Positions 1 through 7,829 of a stretch of DNA of 7,959 bases are shown here, in pieces. Under the pieces are notes generated by a model. The model saw only the letters and a program-made list of their open reading frames with translations, did not search any database and had not been told where the DNA came from. Numbering within the stretch: position 1 is the first letter of the stretch; every line of letters starts with the position of its first letter. This DNA is from Pseudomonadota bacterium (GTDB taxonomy: Bacteria > Myxococcota_A > Bradymonadia > UBA4248), in the NCBI GenBank assembly GCA_009786045.1, contig WQTY01000090.1, positions 1 through 7,959 on the forward strand, read 5' to 3'. Both the position numbers and the translations under genes were made by a program.

Positions 1-31
1 GAGATAAGGCGGGGGGGAGGTGGGTCAAAAC

Positions 32-61
32 TTGAGCAAAGTTTGGGGTGTGTTATATAAT
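32..61 (+). promoter_or_regulatory. Sigma70-type promoter of the giant TPR gene
   Basis: A -35-like hexamer TTGAGC (32-37) is followed after 18 bp by a perfect TATAAT -10 box (56-61). Transcription would start near 67-69, giving a leader of about 55 nt before the ATG at 124. The -35 box matches the first four positions of the TTGACA consensus, the spacing is within the normal range, and the surrounding bases are AT-rich compared with the rest of the window. No extended -10 TG is present. No operator or riboswitch structure was recognised; the leader has only a small GGCC/GGCC stem possibility (87-99). The boxes are seen directly; activity is inferred. Confidence 0.7.
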
Positions 62-110
62 CAGGCGAGTATGTGTTTAGAGAGACGGCCGCATTGGCCA
101 CCAAGACATA

Positions 111-115
111 GGGAG
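111..115 (+). promoter_or_regulatory. Ribosome binding site that decides the start codon
   Basis: GGGAG lies 8 nt before the ATG at 124 and 11 nt before a second, adjacent ATG at 127. It lies only 2 nt before the in-frame TTG at 118, which is too close for initiation. The purine-rich motif therefore favours ATG 124, with ATG 127 as a possible alternative; the two differ by one residue. Confidence 0.65.
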
Positions 116-123
116 CGTTGCTG

Positions 124-3100
124 ATGATGGATGACAAGGAGCCTCGTGGCATAGAGGGGTTGGATGGTGATATTGATGCGGCAATGGATTTTCTGGGCAA
201 GCCGGAAGAGCATCGTCCTGCAGTTGCGGACAGGGGGGCTCGCATGAGTTCGAGCCGGTTGCCGGCGATTGCGCCAGGTCGTGGCGGAGCATTTCCGTCT
301 CGTGCCTATCCGAGTGTTGCGCCTCCGGTTCCGGGTGGTGCGCCTGCGACGCCGCCTCCCATGCCGCCGGTTTTGTCTTCGGCGCCGAACGCGGCCACGC
401 CGCCGAGTGTGCCGGGCGCGTCCAGTCGTGGCAGCCGTGGCGGTCGCGGCGGGGTTGTCATGGGCCGCGCACGGGGGAGCATGCCTGAGGGCGGGCAGCC
501 TCCGAGTTTGCCCAACCGAAGCTCAGCTTCTATCGAGAGCGTTTTTGGGGATTTGACCGAGGCTGCGCGGGAGGCGATCGAGTCTGTCGAGGGGCATCCA
601 GAAGAAGCAGAGGTGATGCCGATGGGTGTTCCAGCCGATGCGGTTGAGGCTGTGGCCGAAGATGCGGATGCGATCCTCAACGATATCTTTGGCGGCGGTT
701 CGGCGTCTGTGGCGGGAGCATCGGGTGAATCAGAATCGTCGGCAGATGCCGGTGTGCAGGAAGAATCGCCGGCCGCTGAATCGCAGGGATTTGGCGCATC
801 GGGTCTTGGGGCTTCAGGGTTTGAGTTGTTTGTGTCCGAGTCTGGTCTTGGGTTTGCGTCTGGTCTTGGTCAGGCTTCCGCTGGTTTTGGCGCTTCCGAA
901 GCCGTGGCTGAGCCGTACGATGCTGTTGAGCAGGTTGAGCAGGCGGAATCAGCGTATTCGGAGGATTTGAGTGCGTTCGAATCTGAGACTGAGGCGGAGG
1001 AAGTTTCAGAACAGGCCGGGCAGGTCTCGGCGCAGATGGAGGCGCTGGCTGAGCAGGTGCAGGAATCAGAGGCAGATTTTCTGGCTGAAGAGGCTGCGGT
1101 GTCAGCGCTTTTGGCTGAAGAGGTTGTGATGTCAGAGCTGTCCCAGGAATTGGAGGCAGTCGATGTTGAGCAGGACGATGTGCTGGCGTCGGAGGTGATT
1201 GACGAGGAGGCCGCGGCAGGGGGTGTTATCGAAAAGGGACCGGCATTTGAAATTAAGCCCATTCCAGAGGATTTGCGTGCCGAGGCCTATCTGCGTGACA
1301 ATGGGAGCTATCGCAATGAGTCAAGGCGTCTGCTGCGGACCCAGAACTGGGCAGAATTGACGCAGGTGATGTCTAACGTTCTGACCTATGCACAGTGGGC
1401 GAATCTGCCGGAGGTGCGAAGCAGCATCCTGAGTGAGCTTGCGGGCATATATGGAGAGCGGATCGGAGACAAGGCAAAGGAAGAGTCGACGTATGCGCAG
1501 CTCCTTCGAGAGGATCCCGCCAATCAGAATGCCCTGAGCTATATGCAGGGGATATATGAGGCCCGGGGAGATTTCCGCGGCATTTACGACATGTATCGCC
1601 GGGTAGTCGATGCCGTTTGGGAGACGGAAGATCGCATATTTTACACGCAGAAAGCGGCGGATGTTGCCGAGTTGTCGCTTCGTGACAGCGCCCTGATGAT
1701 AGCGGTCTGGGAGCATCTCTGGTCGCTCGGTGAGAACAGCATTGCTGTTCAGGGCGCATTGATGACGGCGTATCGCAACAGCGGCCGCTGGGAGAAGCTG
1801 GCGGCGTTTATTGGCGAGCGTTGTGTCAACTGGGGACGGATGGAGCGCCTTGGGCTTCGCGAAATCGTCGAGATTTATATTTCGGGGATGAGCGATGCGG
1901 AGCGTGCGCGTGCTGTGCTGGATGTTCTCCTGAAGCAGCGCCCTGCGGATCCGCTTTTGCTGTTGCAGGAAGTCAATGTATGCCGGCTCAGCGGGGATAT
2001 CGACAAGCTTGCCACGCTCAGCCGGATGTCGGGTGTTCAGGAGGTCGCCAGCCGCGATATTCAGCGCGCTGTAGCGGATGTGTTGTGGGATAAGGGGGAG
2101 CGCGAGCTTGCGGTTCAGGCCTATGATGCACTTTTGGACATTGTCCCCGAGGACAGGGATGCGCTCAATGCCAAGGAGCTCTATTACAAGGAGAGCGGCA
2201 ATTACGATATCCTGTGCCATTTTTACGAAATGCGTGCAGAGGAAGCGCTCAATGAGCATCGCAGGGACAAGGCATGCGAGTGGTATCGCAAGGCGGCCGA
2301 GGTTGCCGAGTCGCTGCTCTTCGACAATGAGCGTGCCATTCTGATATGGAAACGCATCATTTCGGAGGATCCTGAGGAGACTTTGGCGCATCAGAAAGTT
2401 ATCGCGCTTTATGAGTCGATGGGGGATGACGAGGGCGTGGCCGCCTCTCTGGAGGGGTTACTGGCGCTGACGAGCCGGCCGGCAGCGCGCCGTGAGATAT
2501 TGTCGCGATTGGGCCATGTCTACCTCGACAAGCTTGGAGATTATGCGAAGGCCGAGCAGTGCTGGCAGCGCGTTCAGGTGCTTGACCCTCGCAACCATGC
2601 GGTCAACGATGTGCTGTCGCGCGTTTATGCCAAGCAGGGCGACTTTGAGGCATTGGATCGCAATCTGACACAGCAGATCCGGGTTGCCGATGAAGAGAAT
2701 GTTTTGGCGCTGGCCGAGGCCAAGGGGCGTTACCTGATGGAACACAGTCCGAGCTCTGCGCACACAGCGGCGGGTTGGGAGATTGTGCTGGATTTTGTCC
2801 CTCATCATGGCGTTGCGCTGGCGTCTTTGGCCAGTGTTTCTGAGAGCCTGCATCGCGATGCCGAGATGATTGGTGCTTTGGAGCAGGCCCTGAAGTCGGC
2901 AGAGACGACAGAAGAGAAGGTTTCTTTGGGGCTTCGTATTGCGGATGCCTGTGTGCATCATGCCACGCACAGTCAGGCTGTGGCTGCCTATTTGCGGGTT
3001 CTTTGCTGGGAACCAGGCCAGGCCAGGGCGATAGATGCGCTTTCGGCGATTTGTTCCGAAGCCGAACGGGGGATTATTTGTGCGGTGTTGGAGGTTGCAG

Positions 3101-6100
3101 CGACGCTGCCCGAAGACAAGACCAGCCGTTGTGCCATTTTGCGGGACATGCTTCGCTTCATTCCGTCTTCGAATGTTACCCAGCGTTTGTTGGTGATGCG
3201 TCGCATGCTCGTTCTTGGGGACGACGCCGTGATGTCCGATTTGATCGATCTGTGCCAGTCTTCGGGCCGCCGTGACGTGTTGGCGGCCATCTATTTGCGC
3301 GAGGCTTACGAGCGCGAGGACCGCGACAAAGCCGACAAGATGCTGTGCGATATTGCGCGCCTTAGTGCAGACTCTGCCGAGGATGCCTCCCGGGCCTTTA
3401 CGCTCTTGTTTGCTTCGGCGCTGGATGTCGAAAAGGCGAAGGCACTTCTGACAGAGTTGGAGGCCCTGGCGCCGAAGACGGAGCGATGGGAGGAGGTTAT
3501 CGCTGTCCTGGGTTGTCTCAGTTCACCGGGATCCAGCCAGGAATCCCGGCGTGAGGCGATTTTGAGGCGCATTGAGATACTTTCGGAGAAGTTGGCTGCG
3601 CCGGATCGCGTCATGGAGGAGTACCGACGTCTTTTGGGGATGATGCCCGAGGATGCCGATATTTTGGCTCAGGCCGAAGCCGTAGCCAGAGCACATGATC
3701 TTTATGAGGCGCTCATTGCGATTTACGGCGAAGTCTGGGATGCGACATCGAGTGCGGCGCTTCGCAGCGAGATCAGCGAGAAGCGTTATCACATCTATAA
3801 GGACATTCTTGAGCGCGATGACGACGCTTTGCATGAGCTGTTTTTGGGCTATCGCTTCGCGCCGGCACCCGAACTTGAGGCGCGTCTCATGGCACAGGCC
3901 AGGGTGCGCGACAAGTCGGCACTTTGCGTGCCTTTGCTGGAGAGTGACAAGCGTGCCCGCCGCGAGGTTTCGCCGGCGTCTTTGAAAGCGCTTGCCGAGA
4001 TCTACGAGACGGTGCTGGCTTCCGAAGACGGTGCGTTTGCGCTGTATTTGGAGGTATTGACGTCTGTGCCCGGCGACGAAGAAGTTCTTGAGAAACTCAC
4101 CGCACTTGTCGAGAACAACGAAGCAAAGGGGGCCTATGCACAGGCACTTCGTTTGGCCGCTTCTCAGGCCCACCAGGACGGCGATGACGAGAGAAGTCTG
4201 GCGCTGTATCACCGACTGGCATCCTATTACCAGTCCGGGCTGGACGATATGGAGCGCTCAATCGATGTACAGCGTCGCATTTTGCGCCTCGATCCCGGCA
4301 GCGTTGCCTCTTTGGATGCTTTGATGGCCTGGCATGAATCGCGCGGTGAATGGTCGGATTTGCGTTCTGAAATCAAACAGCGCATTGCAGCCGGTGCCTC
4401 CGATCAGGAAACGATAGCCCTGTGGCTGAGGATTGCGGAGATTTCGCGCGACCAGATCAATGATTTGGAAAGTGCCTTTGATGCCTATGCTGAAATTTTG
4501 CAGATCGATGAGTCGGACGAAACAGCGCTTAAAGGCATTGCCGATTTGACGAGTTCCGATTTCGGACCGGAGGTGACGCTGCGCAAGCTTCGCCTCGAAC
4601 TCAAGTTGGCGGATTCCGCGCGCCGGCCCAACATCATGCTCCAGATTGCATCGCTGCTCAGCGAAGCACTGTCGCAGAACGATGCGGCCTGCGAGATGCT
4701 CGAAAAACTCCATGTGGAGACGGGACCGCTGGGCATTGGCTATGAGCCCCTGTGCAGGATGTATGAACGGCAAAGAGCCTGGGCACCATTGGTCAAGCTG
4801 ATGATGGGGCACGCCGATGCCTTGTCTCAGGAAGGTGACGAGGTCGAAGCCGCTGCCACCCTGAATCAGGCCCTGGCCATCGTCGATGAGAAGCTGCATG
4901 AGCCTGAGCTGTCGACGTCGATCATCGAAAGGCTGCGCGCCATCGATCCCGAAAACGAAGAAATCTTTGAGCGATACTGCAAGATTTTGCGATCTACCGA
5001 GAATTGGGAGCGCTATGCAGAAGTCATGCAGGAAGTCACGGCCAACGTTCAGACAAGGGGAGCGTCGAGCCGCCAGCGCCATTTCTTCTTCGAGCTGGCG
5101 CGGCTTCAGAACCTTGCGATCGGCAAACCCGAAGAAGCCATCAAAACCTACCGAACTATCAACCGCTCCGGCTCGGTTGAACGCAATGCCTATTTGGGCA
5201 TGGCCACGGTCGCACTCAAGCTTGGCGACATCGATCTCTATCTCAATGCCCTCGATCAGGTGCTGCGTTTGGCTGATCCGGTTTGGGGCGCCATCTACTG
5301 CTGCCATATGGCAGAGGTTTGTGACGAAAAAGACAGGCCAACTCAGGTTGCCAACCATTACCGAAGCGCGCGTATGCTGGATCCCAATAATGTGGTGGCT
5401 TCCGAGAGCCTTCGCAGCATCGGCCGGCGGCTTAAGAATTGGCGTACGACCTCGGCATTGCTGCCGCTTGAGAATGAACGGCAGCTCTCGTGGGCAGAGC
5501 GCAGCGACAAGCTCGTTGAGTTCAGCCTCCGAACCAAAGACATTGACGAAGCCCGTCAATGGCTATGGAAAGCCATCGCCGTCTGCCACGATAACATTCG
5601 TGCCTGGCAGGAACTCGCCTTGCTCGAAGCGCGCGCCGGCCGTCATGAAGGATGCTATGGAGCCCGTTTGGGTGCTCTGGGCGCCTTGGAGCGAACGAGC
5701 CTGCCCAGCCCGGAAAATGCCCTTCGCAACGCGCAATTCATGCATGAAGTGGCCCTGGCAGCCATTGATTGCGGCAAAGATGCCAGAGCTGAAGGCTGCT
5801 ACCGAAAAGCCTACAGCATGGCGCCGAATTATGCGCCGGTGGCCATTGCCGTCGCAGATCTTGAGCAGGACAGCGGCAACCTCGACAAGGCCTATGCCAT
5901 CTACGACGCCATTCTCAAGGACAAAACCGTCACTCTCGATGATAAAACGCGTGCCGATGTGCTCTTCAGAAGGGGCCTGATTGCAAACATCCAGCAAAAC
6001 TATACCCTTGCCCTGGATGACCTGCGTGCAACCGTCAAGATGACGCCGCTTCACTTCGATGCGCTGACGGCCATTTCCAAAACCTATACCGAAATCCATC

Positions 6101-7752
6101 AGCCGCTCCTTGCGCTTTTCCATTTGCAGCAAAGCTTGCTGGTGACGCCCGATCATGCCAAACGCCGCGGCAATATTCTCTATGAAATGGGCAAGCTCTG
6201 GGGCGATGTCTTTGGTGATGTCGAAGAGGCGGGGATATACTATGAGGGCGCATTGGATAATGGGGCTTCTGATGTCGACCTGGTGGAGCGCAGCCTCGAA
6301 ATCTATAAGGCAGCCGGGCGCTACCATGAAGCGCTGGAACTGGTCGCTACGCTCACGAAGACGACGACCGATCCGCGCATCCTGTCGAGGCTCTGGTGCA
6401 CGAGAGGCGAATTGTCAGAGTCGATCTCTACCGATGAAGCCACAGAAGCCTACGACATGGCACTGTCCTATGCGCCAGGTATGCCACAAGTCCTGGACGG
6501 CCTGGAGCGCATGCTCGTCGCACGTCAGGAATGGCACCAGCTGGCAGATTTGCTTCGTGGGCGCCTCGAAAGCGAACACTCGCCACAGCAGGAAGCCGAC
6601 ATTCTCATGCGTTTGGCAGACCTCTATGGAACACGACTGGACGATCCAGAAAATGCCTCCGAGATTCTCTATCGCGTGCTCGATTTTTGCCCATCTGCCG
6701 AGGTGGTCGAACGCCTCCTCGCAACGACGTCAGCCTCAGATGTACAGCGCAGGATTCCGCTTCTGGAAAAGGCCGTGCGCTTCTGCACGAATCGGTACCA
6801 GTATGCCATCGAAATTGCCCAGTATCACCTGGCTCAGGGACGAGAACTTCAGGCGTGGGCCATTTTGTCCCCCCTGCGTGTGCTGCTTCAGGTTGAGCCC
6901 GGACTCAAAGAGATCCTCAACGATCTCAAAGGCAAATTCGAGAAGGGCGATGCACTCGTGCTTGACCGTATTGCCAGCGTCCAGCCAAGCTGGACAGATG
7001 AACAGTTCGCGATTTTGAATGCCCTCCAGGTGGTGCACGAAAGAATCGGAACACTCGGGCCAAAATCTTTGGATGACATTACCTCGGGGGCTTCGGAAGT
7101 GAGCGAGTTTACGCCGAACGGAAAGAGCTTCCACCAGATGCGCGGCCTGCTTGGGATCGAAAATGTGTCGCTGTGGCGCAGCGTCGATCTGCCGGAAGCC
7201 ATCGTCGTCATCGACGCCGAACCCACGATCGTTTGCATCCGCACGGAAGTCTTCCAGAAAGCCGCCGGCAACGAGCTCCAGTTCTGGCTCGCAAAAGGCC
7301 TCGGCATGGCCCACCCGGACGTCCGAACCATCGCTTCCACCCCACTGCCATGGCGCCAGCAACTCGCCAAAGCCATCCTCGCCGCCGCCGGCATCGGTCA
7401 AATCGGCGAAGAGGCAGACGAACTCACCACCGCCATTCAATCCAAACTCACCTCCGATGATGTCGCCGAAATCGCCTCGCAGCTCTCGCTCTACGATTCG
7501 GACAAACTCCTGGCCGCCGCCGAAACCTTCAGCCGCGACATGCTCGCCCTGAGCGATCTGCTGGGGGCATTCTCGGTCGCAGACATGCGCACCGTCTGGC
7601 GCGCCGAATCGCGCATGAACCCATCCATCCCAGAGCAAAGAAGCGTCAAAACCGTGGAAGAAATCAGCGCAGCCATCGAAGCATCCGATACCCTGTCCAA
7701 GATCCTGACCTACTACGTCTCTTCGGATTTTGACAAAAATCTCAGCGAATAA
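124..7752 (+). CDS. Giant tetratricopeptide-repeat protein with disordered N-terminus and degenerate M48-like C-terminal domain
   Basis: The protein has 2542 residues; its specific function is not recognised. There is no signal peptide or transmembrane segment, so it is probably cytoplasmic. Residues 1-379 are low-complexity: Pro/Ala-rich (about 60-99), Arg-Gly-rich (about 102-119), then acidic. Residues about 380-2300 are paired amphipathic helices of degenerate TPR type; clear units include YAQLLREDPANQNALSYMQG (near 457), CWQRVQVLDPRNHAVNDVLS (near 815) and CYRKAYSMAPNYAPVAIAVA (near 1893), with the usual D/A-P after helix B. They recur in about 100-residue super-repeats that also carry G-x-W-x-x-L motifs. 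Residues about 2335-2490 resemble an M48 peptidase fold without its metal ligands. TPR superhelices bind proteins, so a scaffold or adaptor role is inferred. Very large TPR proteins such as the myxobacterial gliding protein AgmK/GltI are a possible comparison, but homology is unproven. The start at 124 is set by the GGGAG site. The frame is intact and apparently monocistronic. Confidence 0.93.
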   Translation: MMDDKEPRGIEGLDGDIDAAMDFLGKPEEHRPAVADRGARMSSSRLPAIAPGRGGAFPSRAYPSVAPPVPGGAPATPPPMPPVLSSAPNAATPPSVPGASSRGSRGGRGGVVMGRARGSMPEGGQPPSLPNRSSASIESVFGDLTEAAREAIESVEGHPEEAEVMPMGVPADAVEAVAEDADAILNDIFGGGSASVAGASGESESSADAGVQEESPAAESQGFGASGLGASGFELFVSESGLGFASGLGQASAGFGASEAVAEPYDAVEQVEQAESAYSEDLSAFESETEAEEVSEQAGQVSAQMEALAEQVQESEADFLAEEAAVSALLAEEVVMSELSQELEAVDVEQDDVLASEVIDEEAAAGGVIEKGPAFEIKPIPEDLRAEAYLRDNGSYRNESRRLLRTQNWAELTQVMSNVLTYAQWANLPEVRSSILSELAGIYGERIGDKAKEESTYAQLLREDPANQNALSYMQGIYEARGDFRGIYDMYRRVVDAVWETEDRIFYTQKAADVAELSLRDSALMIAVWEHLWSLGENSIAVQGALMTAYRNSGRWEKLAAFIGERCVNWGRMERLGLREIVEIYISGMSDAERARAVLDVLLKQRPADPLLLLQEVNVCRLSGDIDKLATLSRMSGVQEVASRDIQRAVADVLWDKGERELAVQAYDALLDIVPEDRDALNAKELYYKESGNYDILCHFYEMRAEEALNEHRRDKACEWYRKAAEVAESLLFDNERAILIWKRIISEDPEETLAHQKVIALYESMGDDEGVAASLEGLLALTSRPAARREILSRLGHVYLDKLGDYAKAEQCWQRVQVLDPRNHAVNDVLSRVYAKQGDFEALDRNLTQQIRVADEENVLALAEAKGRYLMEHSPSSAHTAAGWEIVLDFVPHHGVALASLASVSESLHRDAEMIGALEQALKSAETTEEKVSLGLRIADACVHHATHSQAVAAYLRVLCWEPGQARAIDALSAICSEAERGIICAVLEVAATLPEDKTSRCAILRDMLRFIPSSNVTQRLLVMRRMLVLGDDAVMSDLIDLCQSSGRRDVLAAIYLREAYEREDRDKADKMLCDIARLSADSAEDASRAFTLLFASALDVEKAKALLTELEALAPKTERWEEVIAVLGCLSSPGSSQESRREAILRRIEILSEKLAAPDRVMEEYRRLLGMMPEDADILAQAEAVARAHDLYEALIAIYGEVWDATSSAALRSEISEKRYHIYKDILERDDDALHELFLGYRFAPAPELEARLMAQARVRDKSALCVPLLESDKRARREVSPASLKALAEIYETVLASEDGAFALYLEVLTSVPGDEEVLEKLTALVENNEAKGAYAQALRLAASQAHQDGDDERSLALYHRLASYYQSGLDDMERSIDVQRRILRLDPGSVASLDALMAWHESRGEWSDLRSEIKQRIAAGASDQETIALWLRIAEISRDQINDLESAFDAYAEILQIDESDETALKGIADLTSSDFGPEVTLRKLRLELKLADSARRPNIMLQIASLLSEALSQNDAACEMLEKLHVETGPLGIGYEPLCRMYERQRAWAPLVKLMMGHADALSQEGDEVEAAATLNQALAIVDEKLHEPELSTSIIERLRAIDPENEEIFERYCKILRSTENWERYAEVMQEVTANVQTRGASSRQRHFFFELARLQNLAIGKPEEAIKTYRTINRSGSVERNAYLGMATVALKLGDIDLYLNALDQVLRLADPVWGAIYCCHMAEVCDEKDRPTQVANHYRSARMLDPNNVVASESLRSIGRRLKNWRTTSALLPLENERQLSWAERSDKLVEFSLRTKDIDEARQWLWKAIAVCHDNIRAWQELALLEARAGRHEGCYGARLGALGALERTSLPSPENALRNAQFMHEVALAAIDCGKDARAEGCYRKAYSMAPNYAPVAIAVADLEQDSGNLDKAYAIYDAILKDKTVTLDDKTRADVLFRRGLIANIQQNYTLALDDLRATVKMTPLHFDALTAISKTYTEIHQPLLALFHLQQSLLVTPDHAKRRGNILYEMGKLWGDVFGDVEEAGIYYEGALDNGASDVDLVERSLEIYKAAGRYHEALELVATLTKTTTDPRILSRLWCTRGELSESISTDEATEAYDMALSYAPGMPQVLDGLERMLVARQEWHQLADLLRGRLESEHSPQQEADILMRLADLYGTRLDDPENASEILYRVLDFCPSAEVVERLLATTSASDVQRRIPLLEKAVRFCTNRYQYAIEIAQYHLAQGRELQAWAILSPLRVLLQVEPGLKEILNDLKGKFEKGDALVLDRIASVQPSWTDEQFAILNALQVVHERIGTLGPKSLDDITSGASEVSEFTPNGKSFHQMRGLLGIENVSLWRSVDLPEAIVVIDAEPTIVCIRTEVFQKAAGNELQFWLAKGLGMAHPDVRTIASTPLPWRQQLAKAILAAAGIGQIGEEADELTTAIQSKLTSDDVAEIASQLSLYDSDKLLAAAETFSRDMLALSDLLGAFSVADMRTVWRAESRMNPSIPEQRSVKTVEEISAAIEASDTLSKILTYYVSSDFDKNLSE
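421..480 (+). other. Arg-Gly-rich patch within the disordered N-terminus
   Basis: Residues 100-119 of the giant protein read SSRGSRGGRGGVVMGRARGS: five arginines and seven glycines in twenty residues, with no acidic residue. It follows a Pro/Ala-rich segment (residues about 60-99) and precedes a strongly acidic region (residues about 140-376). RGG/RG clusters in other proteins often contact nucleic acid or acidic partners; here that role is only inferred. An intramolecular contact with the acidic segment is equally possible. Confidence 0.5.
781..900 (+). repeat. Imperfect Gly-Phe/Gly-Leu repeat segment
   Basis: Residues 220-259 are built from short GFGAS, GLGAS, GLGFAS and GLGQAS elements. 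At DNA level TCTGGTCTTGGG (841-852) recurs 18 bp later as TCTGGTCTTGGT (859-870), and related GGTCTTGGGGCTTC and GGTTTTGGCGCTTC copies lie on either side. The 18-bp period suggests growth by slippage or local duplication. The segment is hydrophobic and aromatic-spaced within an otherwise acidic disordered region. It is part of the coding sequence, not an independent element. Confidence 0.6.
1081..1140 (+). repeat. Tandem 30-bp duplication encoding a 10-residue repeat
   Basis: Two adjacent 30-bp units (1081-1110 and 1111-1140) match at 24 of 30 positions. They encode LAEEAAVSAL and LAEEVVMSEL, residues 320-339. The units keep the reading frame and continue a predicted acidic helix that begins near residue 300 (QVSAQMEALAEQVQ). 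This is a recent-looking in-frame duplication within the acidic part of the N-terminal region. Confidence 0.85.
7120..7590 (+). other. Degenerate M48-type metallopeptidase-like domain (C-terminal part of the giant protein)
   Basis: After the last TPR-like helices, residues about 2335-2490 follow the order of elements of M48 peptidases. GLLGIENVSLWRS (2341-2353) resembles the 'lgipkPkvyv.ds' strand. PEAIVVIDAEPTIVCIRTEVF (2357-2377, at 7192-7254) resembles the 'pNAfa.g...ivvt.gLl' segment. ELQFWLAKGLGMA (2384-2396) falls where 'ELaaVLAHELGHi' would be. The HExxH positions are K2391, G2392 and M2395, so zinc binding is not expected. AAETFSRD (2465-2472) could correspond to the downstream ExxAD-type ligand region. 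The family assignment comes from pattern recognition alone. If correct, the domain is a pseudo-enzyme used for binding or structure. Confidence 0.45.
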
Positions 7753-7755
7753 ATC

Positions 7756-7773
7756 GTGGGAGCTTGCTCCCAC
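7756..7773. repeat. Hairpin/inverted repeat just after the stop codon
   Basis: GTGGGAGCTTGCTCCCAC is a perfect inverted repeat: 7-bp stem with CTTG loop, or 8-bp with TT at the centre. It begins 3 nt after the stop codon. No T-tract follows (AAAGCC), so it is not a typical intrinsic terminator. It resembles REP-type extragenic hairpins with GTGGGAGC...GCTCCCAC arms known from several bacterial groups; this likeness is from memory. Confidence 0.75.
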
Positions 7774-7789
7774 AAAGCCCCCTGCGTAA

Positions 7790-7815
7790 TAGAGACAAGG
7801 CATGCCTTGTCTCTA
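7790..7815. repeat. Perfect 26-bp palindrome (possible REP/MITE-type element or terminator)
   Basis: The left half TAGAGACAAGGCA is exactly complementary to the right half (centre CATG at 7801-7804), giving an 11-bp stem with a 4-nt loop. GCG (7784-7786) and CGC (7816-7818) can extend the stem across a 3-nt bulge. TTTT (7820-7823) follows, so weak intrinsic termination on the plus strand is possible. The AGAGAC...GTCTCT type of palindrome is typical of dispersed intergenic repeats; copy number cannot be judged here. Confidence 0.75.
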
Positions 7816-7829
7816 CGCGTTTTGGGGGG

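Noticed and set aside
11..47. Possible G-quadruplex in the upstream G-runs
   Set aside because: The G-runs are uneven and the fourth run (44-47) would need a very long loop; the evidence is too weak.
118..120. TTG as the start of the giant gene
   Set aside because: It lies only 2 nt from the GGGAG motif, too close for initiation; ATG at 124 has proper spacing.
781..1140. CRISPR-like or non-coding repeat array
   Set aside because: The repeats are short, imperfect, in frame and without spacers; they are coding low-complexity repeats.
1321..2391. 356-codon minus-strand open frame
   Set aside because: It is fully antisense to TPR-coding sequence, has no domain signature and no start signals.
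4258..5559. 433-codon open frame on the minus strand
   Set aside because: It lies wholly inside the TPR gene opposite its coding frame; the translation has no recognisable domain and is explained by the GC-rich codon use of the real gene.
4886..5980. 364-codon plus-strand open frame in another frame
   Set aside because: It has Ser/Arg/Trp-rich composition typical of an out-of-frame reading and overlaps clear TPR units in the main frame.
6736..7803. 355-codon minus-strand open frame starting inside the 26-bp palindrome
   Set aside because: Its Gly/Asp/Phe-rich composition is an antisense shadow of the gene's C-terminal part; its start lies in repeat DNA without a ribosome binding site.
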